From: Candidatus Aminicenantota bacterium | GTDB taxonomy: Bacteria; Acidobacteriota; Aminicenantia; UBA2199 | DNA: 19,726 nt | Assembly (NCBI GenBank): GCA_020355945.1 | Contig: CP070627.1 | Coordinates: 8,919,019 to 8,938,744, forward strand | Direction of reading: 5' to 3' | Part shown: one piece after another, positions 1-7,138 of the stretch | Layout of the letters: every line of letters begins with the position of its first letter | Position numbering within the stretch: the first letter of the stretch is position 1 | Made by a program: the position numbers and the translations under genes | The notes under the pieces: generated by a model | Databases searched by the model: none | Seen by the model: only the letters and a program-made list of their open reading frames with translations | What the model was told of the DNA's origin: nothing

Positions 1-34
1 CCCCCCTGGACCCCCCGCAAAAGCTTTTGATTAA
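1..34 (-). repeat. Dispersed palindromic repeat, copy A (truncated by the window edge)
   Basis: Read on the minus strand this is AATCAAAAGCTTTTGCGG followed by a GGTCCAGGGG-type block. It matches the left end of the repeat family found at 1241, 4444, 5398, 7109 and 12083. Only the left end is visible because the window begins inside the element. Confidence 0.7.
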
Positions 35-53
35 AGTTGTTCGGTGTGAATTC

Positions 54-68
54 GTTTTTGTCCGTGGT
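54..68 (+). repeat. Micro-repeat of the GTCCGTGG family
   Basis: TTTTTGTCCGTGG recurs at 10372-10386 just before purN and, as an inverted pair, inside the palindrome at 17667-17740. This copy lies about 30 bp upstream of the tgt start. Confidence 0.5.
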
Positions 69-98
69 CTTATTTTCGAGTCAGAATAAAAAAGAAAA

Positions 99-1202
99 GT
101 GGCTGAAAAAAGCGATACTTTAAATATCCTTGAAACATCAGGGGGTAAATTATCCTTACCAGCATTTATGCCGGATGCCACCCGGGGGGTGGTTCGTACC
201 CTTGATGCAAAAGACCTGCAAAATAGCGGCATTAAATGCTTAATGGTGAATGCCCTTCATCTCTCCAATCATCCGGGAATCCCTGTAATCAAAAAACACG
301 GCGGTATTCATGAATTCATGGGCTGGGATGGACCGATTTTCTCTGATTCCGGCGGCTTCCAGGTTTTTTCGCTAATCAACGGTTCCTCCAAAATGGGTAA
401 CGTCACCCAACGCGGCTTTGTGTACCGTTTAACTAAAGGTGGAAAAAAGAATATATTAACCCCGGAAAAAAGCATCCAAAAACAATTCCAAATCAATGCC
501 GATGTGATGTTTTGCCTGGATTACTGCACCAACCCGGATGCCGAATATAATGTGCAAATGGAAAGCGTTCAAATCACCATTGATTGGGCTAAACGATGCA
601 AACAAGAATTCGAACGCCAATTGAACCAACAAAAAATCAAGGAAAAACCACCTCTTCTCCTGGCTGTTATCCAGGGAGGAAACAGTAAAGAACTCCGGAA
701 GAAATGTACTGAAGAGTTGTTTGAAATCGGGTTTGATGGTTATGGGTTTGGCGGTTGGCCTATCGATCAACAAGGCAACCTGGTGGAGGCAGTAGAGATG
801 GTGGCGGAATGGGTGCCTGGTTATTATCCCTTACATGGCCTGGGTATTGGAAAACCTGGAAATATAGTCAAGGCATTTCAAATGGGTTTTAATCTTTTCG
901 ACTGCGTACTTCCCACTCGCGATGCCCGGCATAACCGGTTGTATATCTATAACGACAAAATAGAGAATATAAATCTTAAAGAAAAAAATTTCTATGGCCA
1001 TCATTATATCCAGGATGATAAATATGTACGGGATACAAAACCGGTGGATGTATATTGTGATTGTTTTTGTTGTCAAAACTATTCAAGGGCATACCTTCAT
1101 CATTTACTAAAGATCGAAGACCCATTGTTATACAGGTTGGCCACCATCCATAATCTCAGGTTCTACAGTCAGTTAATGGTAAAACTACTGAATTTTTTTT
1201 AG
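99..1202 (+). CDS. tgt: Queuine tRNA-ribosyltransferase (tRNA-guanine transglycosylase), divergent substrate pocket
   Basis: A TIM-barrel enzyme that exchanges guanine 34 of GUN-anticodon tRNAs for a 7-deazaguanine base (preQ1/queuine pathway). Seen: SDSGGFQVFSL (residues 82-92, catalytic Asp83), LDYC (Asp141 and Cys143, base recognition), VIQGG (Gln192), FDCVLPTR with the nucleophile Asp268, and the zinc site Cys330/Cys332/Cys335 plus His361 before NLRFYSQL. The 367-aa length is normal for the family. The start is GTG at 99, the only start that keeps the usual short N-terminus; the upstream AAAAGAAAAG is a poor ribosome site. Odd: the canonical pocket loop GGLAVGE reads GGWPIDQ here (218-224), and the usual GNTYHLYLRPG reads VNALHLSNHPG. 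All catalytic and metal residues survive, so it should be active, but base preference may differ from the standard bacterial enzyme. No other queuosine gene is in the window. Confidence 0.9.
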   Translation: MAEKSDTLNILETSGGKLSLPAFMPDATRGVVRTLDAKDLQNSGIKCLMVNALHLSNHPGIPVIKKHGGIHEFMGWDGPIFSDSGGFQVFSLINGSSKMGNVTQRGFVYRLTKGGKKNILTPEKSIQKQFQINADVMFCLDYCTNPDAEYNVQMESVQITIDWAKRCKQEFERQLNQQKIKEKPPLLLAVIQGGNSKELRKKCTEELFEIGFDGYGFGGWPIDQQGNLVEAVEMVAEWVPGYYPLHGLGIGKPGNIVKAFQMGFNLFDCVLPTRDARHNRLYIYNDKIENINLKEKNFYGHHYIQDDKYVRDTKPVDVYCDCFCCQNYSRAYLHHLLKIEDPLLYRLATIHNLRFYSQLMVKLLNFF

Positions 1203-1240
1203 GTTTCCTCAGCCGGGTGTGGAGCATGGCGCTGTGGCAT

Positions 1241-1306
1241 TAGTAAAAAGTTTTTGCGGGGTCCAGGGGCGGTTTTTTTAAAAAGAGCCCCTGGCCGCCG
1301 GAGGCA
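1241..1306 (+). repeat. Dispersed palindromic repeat, copy B, carrying the ribosome site of the next gene
   Basis: The most complete copy: TAAAAAGTTTTTGCGG, then CCAGGGGC, a T-run/A-run loop, GCCCCTGG, and GCCGCCGGAGGCA. The CCAGGGGC/GCCCCTGG arms form a hairpin. The terminal GGAGG lies about 9 bases before the ATG at 1313 and is the only plausible Shine-Dalgarno for that gene. Confidence 0.75.
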
Positions 1307-1312
1307 CAGAAA

Positions 1313-2143
1313 ATGTCTGAAATAAATACCGTTTATCAAAGACTTAAAGAAAGTAAGAAGTACAAATATCTTTGTGAGGATACCCTTTATCGTATTTCTG
1401 ATTGGGCGGTCCAACGATTTGAAGGAAAAAAGGCGGTAAAAGCAGCCAAAAAGAAACTCCACCAGGTTTATGGGGCCTATTTTGAAAAAATAAATCCCAC
1501 AAAAATTCAAAAGCTTTTTAACCAAATACCGGATCACCCGGATGCAGAAAGTCTTCAAGCTACTGCCCTGGAAATCATGAAAGCTCACCCTTCCACCTCC
1601 GAGCGCCTTGCTTTTATGGAACAATTTTATCCCGGGTTATTCAAAAAAATCAAAAAGCCGAAAAAAATTGTTGATCTGGCATGTGGTTTGCATCCCTTTG
1701 CTGTCTTATGGATGGATTTAGAGCCGGATGCTGAGTACGATGCCTTTGATATTGATACCAGGTTGATTGCCCTCATTAATACTTTTTTTGGTTATTTGCA
1801 TCGCAGTTATAAAGCTCAATGTTCGGACATATTAGTCTCGATACCGCGAATAGAAGCGGATATGGTTTTTCTTTTAAAAACATTACCCTGTCTGGAGCAG
1901 CAGGAGAAAGGAATCAGCGAAAAAATAATAACCTCATTAAAAGCAAAACATATCGTCATTTCATTTCCTTCAAAAACCCTTACCGGCAAAGCAAAAGGCA
2001 TGGAGAATTATTATCATACGTTCGCATTGGAACTCATCAAGCGGCTGAATTTGGAATATTTTAAATTAGAATATTCAAATGAGATATTTTATGTAATCAA
2101 TAAAACCTCTGCGCTCTCTGCGTCCTCTGCGGTAAAACATTAA
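1313..2143 (+). CDS. 16S rRNA (guanine1405-N7)-methyltransferase homologue, ArmA/Rmt/Kgm family
   Basis: SAM-dependent methyltransferases of this family methylate G1405 in helix 44 of 16S rRNA and give high-level resistance to 4,6-disubstituted aminoglycosides. Seen: an N-terminal rRNA-binding helical region with KESKKYKYL (12-20) and KKLHQVYGAYF (47-57), HPSTSERLAF (92-101), SAM motif I IVDLACGLHPFAVLWM (119-134), acidic motif II YDAFDID (142-148), FLLKTLP (186-192) and ISFPSKTLTGKAKGM (206-220). By memory of the ArmA sequence these match ArmA's SKKYENL, KKLHQIWGSYY, HSSTNER, IDFGCGFNPLALPWM, VFLLKMLP and SFPIKSLSGKEKGME block by block. The length (276 aa) is close to ArmA (257) and the actinobacterial Kgm/Grm types. 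The last ~12 codons come from a dispersed micro-repeat and are probably not conserved. Start ATG 1313 has GGAGG donated by repeat copy B. No aminoglycoside biosynthesis genes are visible nearby. Confidence 0.88.
   Translation: MSEINTVYQRLKESKKYKYLCEDTLYRISDWAVQRFEGKKAVKAAKKKLHQVYGAYFEKINPTKIQKLFNQIPDHPDAESLQATALEIMKAHPSTSERLAFMEQFYPGLFKKIKKPKKIVDLACGLHPFAVLWMDLEPDAEYDAFDIDTRLIALINTFFGYLHRSYKAQCSDILVSIPRIEADMVFLLKTLPCLEQQEKGISEKIITSLKAKHIVISFPSKTLTGKAKGMENYYHTFALELIKRLNLEYFKLEYSNEIFYVINKTSALSASSAVKH
2106..2138 (+). repeat. Micro-repeat CCTCTGCG-type overlapping the 3' end of the methyltransferase gene
   Basis: Three imperfect CTCTGCG units (CCTCTGCGCTCTCTGCG then TCCTCTGCGG). The same pattern in CTCTGTG form is at 10574-10606 beside the phosphatase stop. 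Here it is read in frame as the protein tail ALSASSAV. Confidence 0.6.
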
Positions 2144-2203
2144 AACAAAATGATTCACGTGAAACATTGAATTTTTTTATTAAGGGTGCATCCAAAAAGA
2201 AGA

Positions 2204-2230
2204 TTGCAATGTCCACATTTTTCATATAAA
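2204..2230 (+). promoter_or_regulatory. Possible promoter of the M20 gene; transcript may be leaderless
   Basis: TATAAA at 2225-2230 with TTGCAA at 2204-2209 (15-bp spacer, short). The -10 ends 8 bases before the ATG at 2239, and no Shine-Dalgarno is visible, so transcription could start at or next to the start codon. Confidence 0.3.
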
Positions 2231-2238
2231 ATACAAAG

Positions 2239-3549
2239 ATGAACAAAACCATTTTACAAACACCGGGACCAATTAAAAATAAAATCTCTACTGGTGTCGA
2301 TGCCCTAAAAGATAACCTGATCGCATTCATCCAAAAACTTATCCAAACCCCCAGCCTACCTGGCGAAGAAAAAAAAGTCCAGGATATCATCGCTTCAAAA
2401 TTAAAAGAATTAAACTTTGACGTAGAGATTGTTCCTATTCAACTGGATGTTCTCAAAGACCATCAAGCCTTTTCCCACGATAGATTCCCGGTAGACAACC
2501 GAATGAATGTAATCGGACTCTGGAAAGGCACTAACTCGAATAAACCGACAATACCCTACAATACCACTTGCCGCTCCCTGATTTTAAACGGTCACGTGGA
2601 TGTGGTTTCACCTGGTGATGAGTCAAAATGGGAAAATTCTCCCTGGAGTGGAACCATAAAAAACGAACGAATCTACGGCAGGGGGTCCGCAGATATGAAA
2701 GCCGGACTGTCTTGTGCCATCTTTGCCTGCGAAGCGTTACAAAAACTGGGTTATTGCCCGGGTAAAGATGTTATAATTCAAAGCGTGGTGGGTGAAGAAA
2801 CCGGCGGATGCGGAACCCTCACCAATATCATTAAAGGATATACCGCCGATGCAGCAATAATAACAGAACCCACTGAGCTTAAAATATACCCTATCCAGTC
2901 TGGCGCTTTATCTTTTCGTATCAAAATAAACGGAAAATCCATGCACGCTTGTATGAAAAATAAAGGAGTAAGTGCTGTTGAAAAATTCTATGTCATTTTT
3001 CATGCGGTTAATGAATTTGAATGGCAGCGGCATTTAAAATATAAAAATCCGATTTTTGAAGACCCCATGAATGTAGCCCCTATTAATTTCGGAACTGTCA
3101 CCAGCGGAGATTGGCCGTCTACTGTGCCGGGTACATTGGTAACGGAAGGAAGATTCGGCATATTCCCGGATGAATCCGCAGCACAAGCAAAACAGGCTTT
3201 TGAAGAGACCGTTAAAATAGCAGCAATGAAAGATGAATGGCTTAAAAATAATCTACCGGAAGTGGAGTGGATTGAGGGACAATTTGAACCTGGTACCACA
3301 AATATGCAGGAACCGATCATTCAAACTTTGTCTGTCTGCCATGAAGCTGTATTAGATGAAAAAATCAAATTTGCCGGTGCTACATATGGATCGGATTTAC
3401 GATTATTCACCAATTACGCCCATATCCCGGCAGTATTATATGGTCCCGGCAATGTGAAAGATGCTCATACGGTAAATGAGAGCATATTAATTGACGAAAT
3501 TATAAAGGCTGCCAAAGTGCTGGCTTTTACAATCGTAAACTGGTGTTAA
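2239..3549 (+). CDS. M20-family zinc metallo-deacylase (ArgE/DapE-like)
   Basis: Two-zinc amidohydrolases of this family remove acyl groups from amino acids (N-acetylornithine, N-succinyl-diaminopimelate, N-acetylcitrulline and similar). Seen: LILNGHVDVV with metal ligand His119 and Asp121, YGRGSADMKAG with bridging Asp152, VVGEETGG with catalytic Glu186 and ligand Glu187, ITEPT with Glu210, GKSMHA with His236 of the lid domain, and DAHTVNES with the last ligand His410. The full-length two-domain layout (436 aa) is complete. It overlaps the upstream end of the next gene's reading frame and is followed by two guanidino-hydrolase genes, which suggests that it works on an N-acyl arginine, citrulline or ornithine derivative; that is inference. 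Substrate cannot be read from the sequence. The start ATG lacks a ribosome site. Confidence 0.85.
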   Translation: MNKTILQTPGPIKNKISTGVDALKDNLIAFIQKLIQTPSLPGEEKKVQDIIASKLKELNFDVEIVPIQLDVLKDHQAFSHDRFPVDNRMNVIGLWKGTNSNKPTIPYNTTCRSLILNGHVDVVSPGDESKWENSPWSGTIKNERIYGRGSADMKAGLSCAIFACEALQKLGYCPGKDVIIQSVVGEETGGCGTLTNIIKGYTADAAIITEPTELKIYPIQSGALSFRIKINGKSMHACMKNKGVSAVEKFYVIFHAVNEFEWQRHLKYKNPIFEDPMNVAPINFGTVTSGDWPSTVPGTLVTEGRFGIFPDESAAQAKQAFEETVKIAAMKDEWLKNNLPEVEWIEGQFEPGTTNMQEPIIQTLSVCHEAVLDEKIKFAGATYGSDLRLFTNYAHIPAVLYGPGNVKDAHTVNESILIDEIIKAAKVLAFTIVNWC

Positions 3550-3563
3550 GGAGTTATGAAAAC

Positions 3564-4439
3564 GTGAGATATGGCTGTCAATCAATGGTAGGTAAGATTG
3601 AGCGGATCATTATTAAACGTCCTGTAGATGCTTTTATTAGTAAAGAGTACCTGGAGGCTCATTGGAAAGCTTTTAATTACAGTGGATGTCCGGATTATGA
3701 GAAGGTGGTCCGGGAATATGAGGCATTTGAGAAAATCATTAAAACCCATGTGCCGGAGGTTCATTATCTTTCGAGGCGTGATGAGGTGGGATTGGATTCC
3801 ATTTATACTCACGATGCGATGAAAATAACCCAAAAAGGTGCTATCTTGATGAACATGGGAAAAGAGCAGCGAAAAAATGAACCTGTGGTGATGAAAGACT
3901 TTTTAACAGGACTGGGGATTCCTATTCTTGGGGCTATTTGTGGCAATGGTCGAATGGAGGGTGGTGACGTGGTGTGGTTGGATGAGAAGACACTGGTGGC
4001 AGCCCGGGGATACCGCACCAATGATGAAGGGATACAACAATTAGGGGAATTGACCAAAGATATTGTGAACGAATTTATTGTGGTGCCTTTGCCTCATGCA
4101 GGCGGTCCTTTTGAGTGTTTGCATTTGATGTCTATTATTAGTATGATTGACAAAGACCTGGCTGTGGTTTATTCCAGGTATATGCCGGTGTTTTTTAGAG
4201 AACTTCTGATAGATAGAGGAATACAGCTTATAGAAGTGGATGATGAGGAGTACAACAGCCTGGGTTCTAATGTGCTGGCTCTGGCGCCGCGGAAGTGCCT
4301 GGTTTTAGCTGGCAATCCCGGGACAAAGCAAAAAATGGAAGCGGCAGGGGTTGAGGTATTTGAATATGAAGGCAGCGAGTTGTCTTTAAAGGGAACCGGT
4401 GGGCCAACGTGCCTTACCTGCCCGGTATTGAGGCTATAA
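3564..4439 (+). CDS. Guanidino-group-modifying hydrolase (arginine deiminase / DDAH / amidinotransferase fold)
   Basis: A penten-fold enzyme of the family that attacks guanidinium carbons with a cysteine, giving ureido products such as citrulline. Residue numbers below count from GTG 3564. Seen: YTHDAMKI (substrate-binding Asp), MEGGDVVWLD (Glu and Asp of the EGGD motif), AARGYRTNDEGIQQL, FECLHLMS (catalytic His) and the C-terminal GGPTCLTCPVLRL (nucleophile Cys283 of 291). It is longer than DDAH, with a different C-terminal motif from the neighbour at 4600, so it is a second subfamily rather than a duplicate. The frame is open from a GTG at 3543 that overlaps the M20 gene, but AAGGAG at 3548-3553 sits 10 bases before GTG 3564; ATG 3585 is a third option. 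The overlap implies co-transcription with the deacylase. It could be an arginine deiminase-like, agmatine- or methylarginine-type enzyme. Confidence 0.82.
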   Translation: MRYGCQSMVGKIERIIIKRPVDAFISKEYLEAHWKAFNYSGCPDYEKVVREYEAFEKIIKTHVPEVHYLSRRDEVGLDSIYTHDAMKITQKGAILMNMGKEQRKNEPVVMKDFLTGLGIPILGAICGNGRMEGGDVVWLDEKTLVAARGYRTNDEGIQQLGELTKDIVNEFIVVPLPHAGGPFECLHLMSIISMIDKDLAVVYSRYMPVFFRELLIDRGIQLIEVDDEEYNSLGSNVLALAPRKCLVLAGNPGTKQKMEAAGVEVFEYEGSELSLKGTGGPTCLTCPVLRL

Positions 4440-4443
4440 TATA

Positions 4444-4578
4444 TGCCTCCGGCGGCCAGGGGACGAGAGCATTGCGCATTGCGCATGGCGCATAGCGTAT
4501 GGGGCAAATCACTTTGCCATTTTAGGCTCCCCGCGCCGCGGGGCCCCTGTCCGTGAAACATCCACAAAAATTTTTGAT
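4444..4578 (-). repeat. Dispersed palindromic repeat, copy C (reverse), with inserted GCGCAT units
   Basis: The right end TGCCTCCGGCGGCCAGGGG is at 4444-4462 and the left end, TTTTTGTGG in reverse, is near 4562-4575. Between them are CCCCGCGCCGCGGGG and a tandem GCATTGC / GCGCATGGCGCAT tract. It fills the gap between the two guanidino-hydrolase genes, in the opposite orientation to copies B and D. Confidence 0.6.
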
Positions 4579-4599
4579 AAAGTACATGAAGAGTAAATA

Positions 4600-5361
4600 A
4601 TGTTTAAACATGCGATCGTTCGACGGCCTGGTGAATCATTGCTGGATGGGATTACCTCGGCCAGTTTAGGGAAACCTGATTATGAAAAAGCGCTTCAGCA
4701 GCATGATAAATACATAGAAGCCCTGAGAAGCTGCGGTGTTGAGGTAACGATATTGGAAGCTGAGGAGCATTACCCGGATTCTGTGTTTATAGAGGACACT
4801 GCTGTACTGACAGAGAAATGTGCCATTATCACCAATCCGGGTGCGCCTTCCCGGCAGGGTGAAGAGATTTCTATTAAAGAGGCCCTTAAAAAATTCTACA
4901 CTAATATCGAATCCATCTCTGCTCCCGGAACCCTTGAGGGTGGTGATGTGATGCGGGTGGGGGATCATTTTTATGTGGGATTATCTGCCCGCACGAATGA
5001 AGAGGGTGCCGGGCAATTTGCCGAGATTTTAAATAAATATGGATATACAGTATCCAGGGTGAAAATGAAAAAATTTCTTCACCTCAAAACCGGTCTGGCT
5101 TACCTTGAAAATAATAACCTATTGACCGCGGGTGAGTTTATCGATCACCCGGAGTTTAAGAAATTCAACCGAATCGTTATTGATGAGTCGGAGGGTTATG
5201 CGGCCAATTGTATTTGGGTGAATGACGTGGTATTGGTGCCGATGGGTTATGCAAAGGCAAAAGTGGCGATTGAGGCGGCTGGTTATCAAACCCTGGCTGT
5301 AGATGTTTCAGAATTCAGGAAATTGGATGGTGGATTGAGTTGCTTATCCTTGCGATTTTAA
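4600..5361 (+). CDS. N(G),N(G)-dimethylarginine dimethylaminohydrolase (DDAH)
   Basis: DDAH hydrolyses mono- and asymmetric dimethylarginine to citrulline plus methylamine or dimethylamine. The 253-aa length is typical. Seen: YPDSVFIEDTAV (Asp60, Glu65, Asp66, guanidinium binding), GTLEGGDVM (Glu113, Asp116), ARTNEEGAGQF, HLKTGLAYL (catalytic His161) and the C-terminal DGGLSCLSLRF (nucleophile Cys248). In Pseudomonas DDAH the corresponding residues are Glu114, His162 and Cys249 of 254, a one-residue offset throughout, so the active site is complete. Start ATG 4600 is preceded by GAAGAG. It lies in the cluster of the M20 deacylase, a second guanidino-hydrolase and an amino-acid symporter, consistent with salvage of methylarginines released from protein turnover. 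Some members of this subfamily act on unmethylated arginine or on other guanidines, so the exact substrate is open. Confidence 0.87.
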   Translation: MFKHAIVRRPGESLLDGITSASLGKPDYEKALQQHDKYIEALRSCGVEVTILEAEEHYPDSVFIEDTAVLTEKCAIITNPGAPSRQGEEISIKEALKKFYTNIESISAPGTLEGGDVMRVGDHFYVGLSARTNEEGAGQFAEILNKYGYTVSRVKMKKFLHLKTGLAYLENNNLLTAGEFIDHPEFKKFNRIVIDESEGYAANCIWVNDVVLVPMGYAKAKVAIEAAGYQTLAVDVSEFRKLDGGLSCLSLRF

Positions 5362-5397
5362 AAAGCTGTCACAACGGGCCCAAAATGGAGCAGCATT

Positions 5398-5660
5398 TAA
5401 TAAAAAGTTTTTGCGGATGTTTCACATGTTTCGCGGTCCAGGGAAAAAAAAAGAAGTTGAGAAGATAAGAAAATAAGAAGGTTAGAAAGTGAGTAAGTTG
5501 AAGGCTTCCCAATTCATTGGCAGGCGACTTCGCACGGATAAATATGACATGCAACATTTTGATACAAATTCTCACGGTTCGGTTCATTTTAGGAAGCCTT
5601 CGAGATGGCCCGGAGGGCCTTTTTAGGGTGCCCTCGCCGAGGGCCTGGCTGCCGGAGGCA
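5398..5660 (+). repeat. Dispersed palindromic repeat, copy D, split by an insertion; fills the 303-bp gap before the symporter
   Basis: Left end TAATAAAAAGTTTTTGCGG at 5398-5416, then GGTCCAGGG, then a purine-rich AGAAGTTGAGAAGATAAG tract. Next comes an insertion bounded by a perfect inverted repeat: GAAGGCTTCC at 5500-5509 and GGAAGCCTTC at 5592-5601. The right end, with GCCCGGAGGGC, CCCTCGCCGAGGG and CTGCCGGAGGCA, finishes at 5660. GGAGG at 5654-5658 is 6 bases before ATG 5665 and decides that start. No gene is visible in the gap. Confidence 0.65.
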
Positions 5661-5664
5661 AAAA

Positions 5665-7110
5665 ATGGAACTTTTAGAGACAATCGTATGGAAGTGGTTG
5701 TGGGGGCTGCCGTTAGTTATTACTATCCTGGCAATAGGAACTTTTTTGACGCTTGTTTCAGGAATGTTCCAATTTCGGTTTTTTTTCTATGCCATGCGGG
5801 AGTCCATGAGGAAAATTTTTAAAACAGATGGGGAAGCTGATACAAAAGAAAAACGACTGTCACCATTTGAAGCGGTTAGTGTTGCAGTAGGGACTACTGT
5901 GGGTGTGGGCAATATTGCCGGGGTGGCCAGTGCGATTGCTACAGGCGGCCCAGGTGCCGTGTTCTGGATGTGGGTGGCAGGATTTCTTGGTCAGATCATC
6001 AAGATGGCGGAAGTTTCCCTGGCCATTCACTACCGGTCTCATGAAAAAGATGGCAGCACCTATGGCGGACCCACTTACTACATTAAAAAAGGCATTGGTT
6101 TTAAAAGAAAAAATATATTCCTTTACAAAATCCTAAATTTTGCCTTTCTTGGTGGTTTTATTGTTAGTTTTTTGCTGACCATGCAAAATTATACGGTTTC
6201 CGAGGCTATTGCCGGGACCTTTGAATTGGACCAGGTAAAGGTGTCTGTTATATATACTGTTATTGTCTACTTAATGATTGCCGGGGGTCTGAAATGGTTA
6301 GGGAGAATCGCCATAAGGTTGGTTCCTTTTATGTGTGTATTCTTCTTATTGGGTGGGTTATTCATTATTTTCAAACATATCGCGGTGCTGCCTGATACGT
6401 TTCGGTTAATTTTTGAAAGTGCATTTAGCGGCACTGCCGCGGTGGGAGGATTTGCCGGGGCGGCTTTGGCCCAGGCGGTTAAAGTGGGTATGTCCCGGGC
6501 TGTATACAGTAATGAAGCGGGATGGGGAACTTCTCCTATGATCCATGCTTCCGCTAAAACCGACCACCCCGTCAGACAAGGACTTTTAGGGGTATTTGAA
6601 GTATTTATTGACACCATTGTGGTGTGTACCTTTGTGGCACTTATTATTATTATCACTGGCAAGTGGTCTTCCGGTTTGGCTGGGGCAACATTAACCCTGA
6701 GCGCCTTTGAAACAGGACTTGGGGATATTGGCAGGATTACCCTGACTGTAGGGATATTCCTTTTTGGTGTAACCACCACATCGGGTTTTTATGCCCAGGT
6801 TGAAGTACTTGTCAGGTATATCATTGGGGATTCAAAACATAGGGCAAAGATACTGACGGTTTACAAATGGTTGTATCCGATACCGGCGTTTTTGTTAGTG
6901 GTTTTTGCCGTGAAATACAATATGCCGACGACACATGTGTGGTTATTTGCCGATATGGCGACTGCGATACCTATTTTCATCAATGTATTGGCCCTGGCTG
7001 TACTTTTCCCGGACTTTTTGAAATTGCTCAATGACTATAAAGCCCGTCACATGGGTATTGGTGAAATCGATCCCAATTTCAAGGTTTTTTATTCTTCCCC
7101 ATCACAATAA
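5665..7110 (+). CDS. Sodium/amino-acid symporter, AGCS (alanine/glycine:cation) family
   Basis: An inner-membrane carrier of the alanine or glycine:cation symporter family, which imports small neutral amino acids with Na+ or H+. Seen: repeated hydrophobic segments over 481 aa (about ten spans), the family motif VGNIAGVASAIATGGPGAVFWMW early in the protein, and the second signature with SNEAGWGTSPMIHASAKT followed by HPVRQG. An in-frame start at 5605 exists, but it would add 20 residues encoded by the repeat right end; ATG 5665 gives MELLETIVWKWLWGLPL and follows GGAGG at the correct distance. It is the last gene of the plus-strand run after the deacylase and guanidino-hydrolases. Import of alanine, glycine or a product of the pathway is likely but unproven. 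Its 3' end converges on recG with only a repeat fragment between. Confidence 0.88.
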   Translation: MELLETIVWKWLWGLPLVITILAIGTFLTLVSGMFQFRFFFYAMRESMRKIFKTDGEADTKEKRLSPFEAVSVAVGTTVGVGNIAGVASAIATGGPGAVFWMWVAGFLGQIIKMAEVSLAIHYRSHEKDGSTYGGPTYYIKKGIGFKRKNIFLYKILNFAFLGGFIVSFLLTMQNYTVSEAIAGTFELDQVKVSVIYTVIVYLMIAGGLKWLGRIAIRLVPFMCVFFLLGGLFIIFKHIAVLPDTFRLIFESAFSGTAAVGGFAGAALAQAVKVGMSRAVYSNEAGWGTSPMIHASAKTDHPVRQGLLGVFEVFIDTIVVCTFVALIIIITGKWSSGLAGATLTLSAFETGLGDIGRITLTVGIFLFGVTTTSGFYAQVEVLVRYIIGDSKHRAKILTVYKWLYPIPAFLLVVFAVKYNMPTTHVWLFADMATAIPIFINVLALAVLFPDFLKLLNDYKARHMGIGEIDPNFKVFYSSPSQ

Positions 7111-7138
7111 AAAGTTTTTGCCGCTGCTTCACGGGCGT
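7109..7138 (+). repeat. Dispersed repeat, copy E (left end only) between convergent genes
   Basis: AATAAAAAGTTTTTGCCGC lies in the 28 bases between the symporter stop and the recG stop. The rest of the element is missing. Confidence 0.55.

Noticed and set aside
1199..1624. 141-aa minus-strand frame over the start of the methyltransferase
   Set aside because: It is antisense to a gene with clear motifs and crosses the palindromic repeat; no family resemblance.
6267..6779. 170-aa minus-strand frame inside the symporter
   Set aside because: A shadow frame opposite membrane-protein codons; the AGCS signatures are on the plus strand.
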